Assembly: GCA_964618405.1 (NCBI GenBank)
Contig: CAZUAY010000161.1
Location: 1 to 9,210 of the forward strand
Reading direction: 5' to 3'
DNA from: JBBQIY01 sp964618405
Lineage (GTDB): Bacteria > Verrucomicrobiota > Kiritimatiellia > RFP12 > UBA3636
Length of the DNA stretch: 9,210 nt
The notes beneath the pieces are model-generated. The model was given only the letters and a program-made list of their open reading frames with translations, ran no database searches and was not told the DNA's origin. The translations under genes were made by a program, and so were the position numbers. Of the stretch, positions 1-5,737 are shown piece by piece (the first letter of the stretch is position 1; each line of letters begins with the position of its first letter).

Positions 1-2139
1 CACCAGCGTGTTGTCAGAATCGCGCCAGCCGCCGACCCAGTACCAGCGGTTCCAAGCCGGGAGACTGAATTCGACTGCATCGCCACCCGAAATTTTCTCC
101 TGTGTTTCGATAACACCCTGCGACGATGAGTAGAGCTTCAGCGTCAGCGTTCCGTCAGTAGCAGGCGTCTTCAGTCTTGCCACCGGGGCACCCACGCTAG
201 CGTCGTCTTCAGACGAGGCCACGCCGCTGTCCAACGTCGCCGGAGGATCAAGCTGCCATCTGAAGGAGCTTGCATGTAAGGATACCGCATCCGATCCCGC
301 CGAATCATCTGCCCACACCTCGATCCGGTAGTCTCGGTTCGGCTGCACGCCCGTAAACACGGCCTCTGCTTTCAATTCACTATTACTGACAATACACGTC
401 CATTTGTCCGTGGCGTAATCGAGAATGAAGGCGTTGACCCCACCGCCTGCATACGACAACGGGAAGACGACATCGCCCAGCCCCATCCCAGAGCGTTCCG
501 AGACCTCAGCTCTATCGATTAACGGCGTCTCTGCTTCGGACAACGCCGCAGTACAATTCACCGACTGTGGCATAGCCCCGAAGTCAAGCGGATCTGTCAA
601 AGCATCCACCGCTCTGGAATCCTGAACCGAGCGTGGGGGAATGGCATAGTACGCAATTCCTTCATACCGCCAATAGGCCGAAAGCCCAGCATCACCCGTA
701 ATATTGCTCTTCTCCTCCTCGCTCGCCGTAAAAAAATGATGAGAAAATACCGGAGACCAAAAACGATACACGGGAACCGTGCTGTTGGTCGTCGCCGTAG
801 GATAGGCATACCAAGCGACCCCCTCGTAAGTCCAATAGGCCGAAAGGTGCCCTATGACATTTCTCATTTCTTCTTTATTGATCGTATAAAAATGTCCTCT
901 AAACACGGGCGACCAGAATCGGTAAACCGGCAGAGTTTCCTCCTCCTGATCGGTATAGGCTACGTATGCAACACCCTCATCAGTCCAATAGGCCGAAAGC
1001 CCTGCGATTATATTATTCCTCTCTTCCTCATTCATCGTGAAGAAGTGCCCACTGAAGACAGGAGACCAGAACCGATAAACAACAGAAGATCTCGGCGTGA
1101 TGGACACGCCATCCCATATTTTTACAGGGCGACCAGCAAAAAAGGATTCCCAACCCGTAGCACTGGCCACGCGATAGACGGTGGGATAGCTCCCGAAACG
1201 GAAGATATCGGAGCCCGCCGATGAAGGCACATTTCCTTTGAACAGAACGCTGGTCAGGCTGAAGCATCTCGAGAACGCATCAGCGCCGATCGAGGTCACA
1301 CGGGAGGGGATCGTTACACGGGACAAGCTGTCACAGCCATCGAACGCGCTGTCGCCGATGGCGACCACGTTAGAAGAAATCGTCACGCTGGTCAAACTCA
1401 AGCAGGAGTAGAACACGAAGTCGCTGACGACTGTAATACTGGAGGGGATTGTCACGCTGGTCAGGCTAGTGCACCCGTAGAACACAGAGTGGCCGAGGTA
1501 GGTGACACTGGAGGGGATCGTCACACGGGTCAGGCTGGTGCAGCAAGAGAAGGCAGAAACGGCGATGGACGTGACGTTGGTGGAGATCACCACATGGGTC
1601 AGTCGGGTGCAACCAGAAAAGGCAGAGACACCGATGGAGGTGACGCTGGACGGGATTGTATACTCGCCAGCCTTGCCCCCAGGACACTGAATGAGTGTCG
1701 TGCGGCTCTTGTCAATCAGCGCTCCATCCACACTGCTGTAAACAGGATTAGCAACTTCAACAACGATGTTGGTTAGACCATAACAGCCAGAAAACACGTT
1801 ATCGCCGATCAAGATGACACTAGAAGAAATCGTCACGTTAGTCAGGGTTGTACAAGAAGAGAACGCACCATCGCCAATCGTGGTGACGTTGGTGGAGATT
1901 GTCACGCTAGTCAAACCTTCACAATCCTTAAACGCATAGTTCCCGATAGTGGTAACGGGAAAACCTCCCAGTCTACTCGTTATAGATAAAGCTCCCGAAT
2001 ACGAGTTGGTAAACCCTGTAATCGTGGCCTTGCCGTCGCTAACGGTATAGGTGTAGGGGGCAGTATAGTAGTCAGCGATGGCTACAAAAGGGGCTAAAAA
2101 CAATAAACATACAAGAAAGCGGCAAAATATTTTTTTCAT
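1..2139 (-). CDS. Exported BspA-like LRR / DUF5648 repeat protein (3' end outside window)
   Basis: The reading frame is open for 713 codons from ATG at 2139 to the left edge. It starts with a signal peptide of about 22 residues (MKKIFCRF..., hydrophobic core, likely cut after AIA). Residues about 60-298 hold nine BspA-type leucine-rich repeats of about 23 residues, consensus TIPSSVTSIGxxAFxGCxSLTSV, with the usual inserted strand after the third (about 125-160). Residues 353-505 hold three DUF5648-type repeats (YRFWSPVF, FxTxxEEE, LSAYW, EGxAYxAY). A beta-rich stretch (about 556-630) and a terminal module ending GGWRDSDN follow. The neighbour at 2434-4041 has the same last two parts, and comparison with it suggests only about 11 residues plus the stop are missing here. 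BspA repeats often mediate protein or matrix binding; DUF5648 has no assigned function. A weak AAAGGA lies 4-5 bases upstream of the start. A secreted binding protein is inferred; its ligand is unknown. Confidence 0.9.
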   Translation of the reverse strand, partial: MKKIFCRFLVCLLFLAPFVAIADYYTAPYTYTVSDGKATITGFTNSYSGALSITSRLGGFPVTTIGNYAFKDCEGLTSVTISTNVTTIGDGAFSSCTTLTNVTISSSVILIGDNVFSGCYGLTNIVVEVANPVYSSVDGALIDKSRTTLIQCPGGKAGEYTIPSSVTSIGVSAFSGCTRLTHVVISTNVTSIAVSAFSCCTSLTRVTIPSSVTYLGHSVFYGCTSLTSVTIPSSITVVSDFVFYSCLSLTSVTISSNVVAIGDSAFDGCDSLSRVTIPSRVTSIGADAFSRCFSLTSVLFKGNVPSSAGSDIFRFGSYPTVYRVASATGWESFFAGRPVKIWDGVSITPRSSVVYRFWSPVFSGHFFTMNEEERNNIIAGLSAYWTDEGVAYVAYTDQEEETLPVYRFWSPVFRGHFYTINKEEMRNVIGHLSAYWTYEGVAWYAYPTATTNSTVPVYRFWSPVFSHHFFTASEEEKSNITGDAGLSAYWRYEGIAYYAIPPRSVQDSRAVDALTDPLDFGAMPQSVNCTAALSEAETPLIDRAEVSERSGMGLGDVVFPLSYAGGGVNAFILDYATDKWTCIVSNSELKAEAVFTGVQPNRDYRIEVWADDSAGSDAVSLHASSFRWQLDPPATLDSGVASSEDDASVGAPVARLKTPATDGTLTLKLYSSSQGVIETQEKISGGDAVEFSLPAWNRWYWVGGWRDSDNTLV
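625..1083 (-). repeat. Three DUF5648-type repeats (first copy of the shared array)
   Basis: Three units of about 50 residues, each opening with VYRFWSPVF. Unit 1 reads SGHFFTMNEEE, unit 2 RGHFYTINKEE and unit 3 SHHFFTASEEE. The same order of unit types occurs at 3136-3579 in the neighbouring gene, with short exact DNA matches (for example GGAGACCAAAAACGATA on the plus strand in the third unit of both). This points to duplication of the whole triplet rather than separate amplification in each gene. Confidence 0.8.
1246..1962 (-). repeat. Tandem 69-bp units encoding BspA-like leucine-rich repeats
   Basis: The LRR part of the gene is visible as DNA repeats: for example GAGGGGATTGTCACGCTGG at 1442 recurs, slightly changed, exactly 69 bases later at 1511, both followed by a close match to TCAGGCTAGTGCA. 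Each 69-base unit equals one 23-residue repeat. Nine units are counted, in two blocks of three and six separated by an insert of about 35 residues. The six later units are the more alike. Confidence 0.8.
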
Positions 2140-2208
2140 GAAATCCTTTATGCATGGAGGAACTAAGGACAAGAAATTCACACGCGATTCTACAGCAACC
2201 TACTTCTA

Positions 2209-2214
2209 ATTATA
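2209..2214 (-). promoter_or_regulatory. Possible -10 element for the LRR/DUF5648 gene
   Basis: A perfect TATAAT on the minus strand, about 70 bases upstream of the start at 2139, in AT-rich sequence. No convincing -35 is seen at 16-18 bases (ATCCAT at 17), so this is only a candidate. If used, the last gene could be transcribed apart from the operon upstream. Confidence 0.3.
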
Positions 2215-2250
2215 TACTTTATGACTGAAAAATGGATTCGTTTTTACCCC

Positions 2251-2269
2251 TAATCTGTAATCTGTAATT
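2251..2269. repeat. Short heptamer tandem repeat (TAATCTG)
   Basis: TAATCTG occurs twice in tandem, followed by a partial third unit TAATT. It lies inside the 3' half of the four-helix relic frame, where family similarity has already been lost, so it may mark the site of rearrangement. Confidence 0.5.
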
Positions 2270-2376
2270 GATCCGTGCTCAGGGGCAAGTATGTAGGTAT
2301 AGCCCCACCCCACGTACTCGATTGCCGCGCGATACACATCCAGCTTCTCGTGTCCAAATCCCATTCCGTATCCTTT

Positions 2377-2400
2377 CGATCCCGATTCCGCTACCGACCC
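2377..2400 (-). repeat. Degenerate hexamer repeat upstream of the four-helix relic
   Basis: On the plus strand this reads as four six-base units, CGATCC, CGATTC, CGCTAC and CGACCC (pattern CGNYNC, loosely). In the direction of the relic it gives GGTCGG/TAGCGG/AATCGG/GATCG, directly before its Shine-Dalgarno. From memory, such CGATxC hexamer runs often precede four-helix-bundle genes of this type; that association has not been checked here. Confidence 0.5.
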
Positions 2401-2402
2401 CT

Positions 2403-2424
2403 CCCCCCGATGGCTGACCGATTA
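2403..2424 (-). repeat. Single arm resembling the 8619-8660 palindrome
   Basis: On the minus strand this reads TAATCGGTCAG, four bases, then CGGGGGG. The left arm of the palindrome at 8619-8639 (plus strand) reads TAATCGGTCAG, three bases, then CGGGGGG. No matching second arm is present here. It sits 9 bases after the stop of the CARDB/DUF5648 gene and just ahead of the hexamer repeat. Confidence 0.45.
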
Positions 2425-2433
2425 CCCCTAACC

Positions 2434-4041
2434 TCACTCTTCCGTTTCATGGCGGAGCCAGATCGAGAGCACCAGCTCGTTGTCGGAGTCTCGCCAGCCG
2501 CCAATCCAGTACCAGAGGTTCCACTCGGAAAGCGGTAGTTCAACGATATCGCCGCTAGAAATACTGGACAGCGTCTGCACAACGCCCTGCGTTGCAGAGT
2601 AAAGCTTCACTGTCAGCGAACCGTCAGCAGCAGGTGCTACCAGACGCACCACGGGACATCCAACACCTTCCTCCTCCACGGTAGATTCCCTATTTTTTTT
2701 CATTTCATCAGGAGGATCAAGCTGGCTATCTAACCAGCTCCTGTGAACACTGTGCTTGGTGCTGTCATCAGGATCGCCGACGAACACTTCGAGCAAATAG
2801 CGATGGTTCGATTGGGCGTTTTTAAGAACAACCCTTTCTGGCGAATTTGTGGCAACGAGCACACATTCCCACGAATCCTCAACCGAATCGTAGACATACG
2901 CCGTTACTTCGTGCCCTGGATACGACAGGGGAAAAACAAGGTCGCCGTAATTGGAAGGTATCACCCATTGAGCTCCCGCTGCTCCAGAAGCATCCCGTGT
3001 CCTCTCTGAAACAGCCTCGCTGGATTTCAGGGTAGTGGAGGAAGGTTCTATTGCAGTGCCAGCGGCAGATTTCTGCACAATCGCATCGTCACGCTCGTCG
3101 ATCGAAGAACCGAGCGCTCTGGAATTCGAAACCGAGCGCGAAGAGAAGGCATAATAAGCAATGCCCTCGTAGCTCCAGTAGGCCGAAAGCCTCGCGATGA
3201 CATTGTTCTTTTCCTCCTCGCTGGCCGTGAAAAAATGATGCGCAAACACGGGAGACCAAAAACGATAAATGGGAACTGTGCCAGCCACCTGCGTTGGGTA
3301 AGCGTACCACGCAACACCTTCATAAGTCCAGTAAGCTGAAAGACCTCCGATAATATTGTTCTTCTCCTCCTCATTCATCGTGTAGAAGTGTCCCGAAAAA
3401 ACGGGCGACCAAAACCGGTAAACTGGCAGCGTCCCCACCGGCTGGCTTGTATACGCATCATACGCGATGCCTTCATACGTCCAGTAGGCCGAAAGCCCTC
3501 CGATGATATTGTTTTTCTCCTCTTCATTCATCGTATAAAAATGCCCGCCGAAAACAGGTGACCAGAAACGGTAAACAGGGGCGAGAAGACTCGAGATCGG
3601 TGCAGCGACGAAACCGAGGCTAAAACAGTTGTTCGTATTATTTTTTTCAGAAACCAAATTCTCAAATTCGATACAGGCAAAGAGTTGGTTCGTTCCAGAA
3701 CTTCGTACAGGGGTTGGAGATGAAACAATCGTGCGTGAAGCGCCAGGTTCAAGAGACTCTACACGGATCCACCAGTCGCCAACTTCCCCAAAAACCGGCG
3801 AATAATTATTTGTGTTGACCCAGACATCGAGGTAGCGTCCGTAACCCGCTGCGTCGCCCTGATTCTTGACGGTAGCGGTCACCGTTATCGGCATGCCTTC
3901 AACGGCATTCAGTGGATCAATAGACACCGCCTCAATGATAAAATCGGGCAAAGGTGGAGGTGCCGCATGTGCCCTCGTGATGGGAAATACCCCCAGCAAC
4001 AACAGCGACATAAAAATTGTTATTAACGTAAATGTTTTCAT
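2434..4041 (-). CDS. Exported CARDB / DUF5648 repeat protein
   Basis: The protein has 535 residues from ATG 4041. The frame is open further upstream to 4134, but that part overlaps the preceding gene, and starting at 4041 puts a clean signal peptide first (MKTFTLITIF..., likely cut after AHA, about residue 26). Residues about 30-145 fit a CARDB domain (PDFIIEAVSI, TVTATVKNQGD, LEPGASRTI). Residues 155-302 hold three DUF5648-type repeats opening VYRFWSPVF; the first two are almost identical, the third has HHFFTASEEEK. A variable, serine-rich linker (about 303-360), a beta-rich stretch (about 366-440) and a tryptophan-rich terminal module (about 461-535, WYWIGGWRDSDNE) follow. Only four bases separate it from the WG gene's TAG stop, so it is very likely co-transcribed and possibly translationally coupled. 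A secreted, non-enzymatic binding protein is inferred; I see no catalytic motif. Confidence 0.92.
   Translation of the reverse strand: MKTFTLITIFMSLLLLGVFPITRAHAAPPPLPDFIIEAVSIDPLNAVEGMPITVTATVKNQGDAAGYGRYLDVWVNTNNYSPVFGEVGDWWIRVESLEPGASRTIVSSPTPVRSSGTNQLFACIEFENLVSEKNNTNNCFSLGFVAAPISSLLAPVYRFWSPVFGGHFYTMNEEEKNNIIGGLSAYWTYEGIAYDAYTSQPVGTLPVYRFWSPVFSGHFYTMNEEEKNNIIGGLSAYWTYEGVAWYAYPTQVAGTVPIYRFWSPVFAHHFFTASEEEKNNVIARLSAYWSYEGIAYYAFSSRSVSNSRALGSSIDERDDAIVQKSAAGTAIEPSSTTLKSSEAVSERTRDASGAAGAQWVIPSNYGDLVFPLSYPGHEVTAYVYDSVEDSWECVLVATNSPERVVLKNAQSNHRYLLEVFVGDPDDSTKHSVHRSWLDSQLDPPDEMKKNRESTVEEEGVGCPVVRLVAPAADGSLTVKLYSATQGVVQTLSSISSGDIVELPLSEWNLWYWIGGWRDSDNELVLSIWLRHETEE
3136..3579 (-). repeat. Three DUF5648-type repeats (second copy of the shared array)
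   Basis: Three units of about 50 residues within the CARDB protein. Units 1 and 2 share long identical runs (GGHFYTMNEEEKNN / SGHFYTMNEEEKNN, then LSAYWTYEG), which suggests recent duplication or conversion. Unit order matches the copy at 625-1083: the second unit ends WYAYPT and the third has HHFFTASEEEK in both genes. Confidence 0.8.
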
Positions 4042-4045
4042 CTCT

Positions 4046-5626
4046 CTACCTACCATAAGCTTCCAAACCTGGCATCCGCTCTGGATCGATGCCGTAGAAT
4101 CGTGGACTCCCCGCTTCATCAAAACCCCACTCAATCGTATCGTATTCGCAAGGCAAGATGTGCCTACCGATTAAATCGACCAACCCCCAAAGCCCGTCCT
4201 GCATAATGGGGGTCAGTCCTCGCCAGGGTTGAAATTTCTCTTCTAGGTCATCGGAAGACTCGCTCATTGACATTTTACCGTCTTGCGTGATCCGCATCGT
4301 CCCTTGCTCGGTACTGAGCACGCCAGCACCATCCGTCAGCATCGCATAATCTGGAAGCCCCTCGAAATCACCCTTCCATGAGCTCACTTCGCTGAGCGCG
4401 GCATCCAGAAGCGTTAGGCTCCCCTCTTTCTCGACGGCAAGAAATGGTCCCCATGGGCTGATGCGCTCATAGCGTGTTTCAATCAACTGCTTGCCCGTCT
4501 CGCCATCAAAAAGTCCCCATCTACTGCTTTGCTCAACCAGCACCTTGTTTTTGAACGGCGGTTCCTGTAGAAGAATACGGTTAAACATCGCGGGCAAGCG
4601 CCAGCCTCCTGTCTCTGGATCCAGAACTCCCCATAAACCACTTTGTTGCGCCAACCAGATCTCAGGGGTTCCCACCAGTATAAAATCAAAATTGCAGGCC
4701 GCGCGTACGTGACCGTTTATGGTAACTACACCCCACTTTCCTGTAGCTAATTGCGCCATCCACAAATTATCATCCTTTCCAAACGGCCAGAGACTGGCAT
4801 ACTGAGGCTTAATTAGCTCTGAGCCATCTTCAGCCACGAGTCCCCACCCCGTTGAGCCCTGAACTGCAATGGCACCACCCAAAAAAGCACCGACATCTGA
4901 ATAGAGAGCGTCCGTAAATTTCTTACCGGTACGATCAATCACGCCCAACCGCCCACCCTGCTGGTACGCCCAGATTCGGACGTCATCTGATGCAGGGCGG
5001 AGGCTCTCAAATTCAGGGTTTACAATCCAGCCGCCTGTCGCATCAATCATCCCCCACCGCGTTCCCTGCCGAACTCCAGCGCGGTCACCTGAAAAAGGCG
5101 TCGCCTCATCATAGTGCGCTGGAATAACCGTTTTCCCTGAGCGGTCGATGAAACCGATTCGGTTGCTGACAACGCAGAGCAATAACTCGCCATCCTGGCG
5201 CTGAAAAGCTCCTGCTCGCGTTGTCCTGCCCAGCGTTTGCCCTTGTGCATCGATGTAGCCGAATCCACCTTCAGGCATTCCGGTCACGGCGACACCTTTT
5301 TCGATACAAGGCAGTGGAAGCTCCGGTCTCACCGCCGAAAGATCGTAAAACCGCATCGGCGACACTTGCTTTGCTCGCTCGTCTAAAAAGGTTCCGAGCG
5401 AGTCTTGCCCCTGCACCCAAAGACGTCCCTCGCTCCAGCGCCCACACACTGCGTAACGTGGTGTAACCAGTAGTTTTCCGCTCGCATCAATGAAGCCCGC
5501 TCGACCTGATTTCACGACAAGCAAAGGCAGCGTTGTGTCCTGTAGCGCATCAGCAACGCACACATCTATTGTGGAAAAGCAAAAGAGCAGCACAGCCAGA
5601 GCAATCCTTTTGCTTGGCTTTACCAA
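4046..5626 (-). CDS. Exported WG-repeat protein
   Basis: The frame encodes 526 residues when counted from TTG at 5626. The start is uncertain: TTG has no Shine-Dalgarno and sits in a 6-bp inverted repeat, while a strong AAAGGAG at 5669-5675 is followed, in frame and 6 bases on, by ATC (5662-5660) instead of ATG. Either start leaves a signal peptide (KPSKRIALAVLLFCFS..., likely cut near CVADA, residue 27). The rest is about ten or eleven degenerate WG-type repeats at roughly 36-40-residue spacing: GFIDASG (44), GYIDAQG (123), GFIDRSG (158), WGMIDATG (191), LGVIDRTG (227), WGLVAEDG (261), WGVVTING (298), WGVLDPETG (332), WGLFDGETG (370), WGLVDLIG (480), with a diverged stretch at 400-475. WG repeats are beta-structured and of unclear role. 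It lies 111 bases after the esterase gene and 4 bases before the CARDB gene, so is probably in one operon. Confidence 0.9.
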   Translation of the reverse strand: MVKPSKRIALAVLLFCFSTIDVCVADALQDTTLPLLVVKSGRAGFIDASGKLLVTPRYAVCGRWSEGRLWVQGQDSLGTFLDERAKQVSPMRFYDLSAVRPELPLPCIEKGVAVTGMPEGGFGYIDAQGQTLGRTTRAGAFQRQDGELLLCVVSNRIGFIDRSGKTVIPAHYDEATPFSGDRAGVRQGTRWGMIDATGGWIVNPEFESLRPASDDVRIWAYQQGGRLGVIDRTGKKFTDALYSDVGAFLGGAIAVQGSTGWGLVAEDGSELIKPQYASLWPFGKDDNLWMAQLATGKWGVVTINGHVRAACNFDFILVGTPEIWLAQQSGLWGVLDPETGGWRLPAMFNRILLQEPPFKNKVLVEQSSRWGLFDGETGKQLIETRYERISPWGPFLAVEKEGSLTLLDAALSEVSSWKGDFEGLPDYAMLTDGAGVLSTEQGTMRITQDGKMSMSESSDDLEEKFQPWRGLTPIMQDGLWGLVDLIGRHILPCEYDTIEWGFDEAGSPRFYGIDPERMPGLEAYGR

Positions 5627-5628
5627 GC
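5612..5628. repeat. Inverted repeat over the TTG start candidate
   Basis: GCTTGG, a five-base loop, then CCAAGC: a perfect 6-bp stem that contains the TTG at 5626-5624. In mRNA it could hide that codon, which makes TTG a poorer start choice. Confidence 0.5.
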
Positions 5629-5668
5629 CAAGAACCGTACTCGATGTTTCTGAATTGATGATACAAAT

Positions 5669-5675
5669 CTCCTTT
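5669..5675 (-). promoter_or_regulatory. Strong Shine-Dalgarno without a canonical start codon
   Basis: AAAGGAG on the minus strand is the best ribosome binding site near the WG gene. In the WG frame the codons after it are ATT TGT ATC ATC AAT TCA, with no ATG, GTG or TTG until 5626, some 42 bases downstream. An ATC start at 5662 (6-base spacing) would add 12 residues to the signal peptide's N-terminal part. Confidence 0.6.
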
Positions 5676-5697
5676 CATGAAGTTTCATGGCTTTTGA

Positions 5698-5706
5698 ATT
5701 CTAGCA
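5698..5706 (-). promoter_or_regulatory. Possible extended -10 promoter for the WG gene
   Basis: TGCTAGAAT on the minus strand fits an extended -10 (TGnTAnaaT). No good -35 is seen. Transcription would start near 5691, just ahead of the Shine-Dalgarno at 5669-5675. Weak evidence; the gene may depend only on read-through. Confidence 0.25.
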
Positions 5707-5730
5707 ACTCGCGACTAACAACTCGCGACT
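5705..5730. repeat. 12-bp direct repeat between esterase and WG genes
   Basis: CAACTCGCGACT occurs at 5705-5716 and again at 5719-5730, a period of 14. Each copy contains TCGCGA. It begins 8 bases after the esterase stop and overlaps the possible extended -10 described at 5698-5706. It could be an operator or a simple intergenic repeat. Confidence 0.6.
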
Positions 5731-5737
5731 TCTCTGC

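Larger units (their letters stand above)
2206..2364 (-). pseudogene. Truncated four-helix-bundle protein (23S rRNA intervening-sequence family) relic
   Basis: A 52-codon frame starts at ATG 2364 and stops at TAG 2206. A good Shine-Dalgarno (AAAGGA, 2371-2376) lies 6 bases upstream. The first 20 residues, MGFGHEKLDVYRAAIEYVGW, match from memory the opening helix of the short four-helix-bundle family (S23/IVP type, PF05635/TIGR02436), whose members are usually about 115-125 residues. After this point the similarity ends: the rest (YILAPEH..., then codons over the heptamer repeat at 2251-2269) shows none of the family's later motifs, such as the central NIAEG. I read it as a 5' remnant whose downstream part was lost, with the start region intact. 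A functional short peptide is possible but less likely. It lies between the two DUF5648 genes and is unrelated to them. The family's function is not well established. Confidence 0.6.

Noticed and set aside
736..1224. Plus-strand open frame of 162 codons opposite the LRR/DUF5648 gene
   Set aside because: Its apparent repeats (SPIGRK, FLIDR) are the opposite-strand reading of the DUF5648 units; the minus frame has the real domains and a signal peptide.
1246..1962. CRISPR-like regular repeats
   Set aside because: The 69-base periodicity is in frame and encodes leucine-rich repeats; there are no identical repeats with unique spacers.
2391..2582. Minus-strand 63-codon frame ending in the relic leader
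   Set aside because: It is an alternative frame over the end of the CARDB/DUF5648 gene with no supported start or similarity.
4042..4134. N-terminal extension of the CARDB protein to 566 residues
   Set aside because: The extension overlaps the end of the WG gene and would bury the signal peptide; ATG 4041 places it at the N-terminus.
5620..5688. A 22-codon leader peptide gene before the WG gene
   Set aside because: It has no Shine-Dalgarno of its own and no recognisable attenuator features; it is noted only in connection with the start-codon problem.
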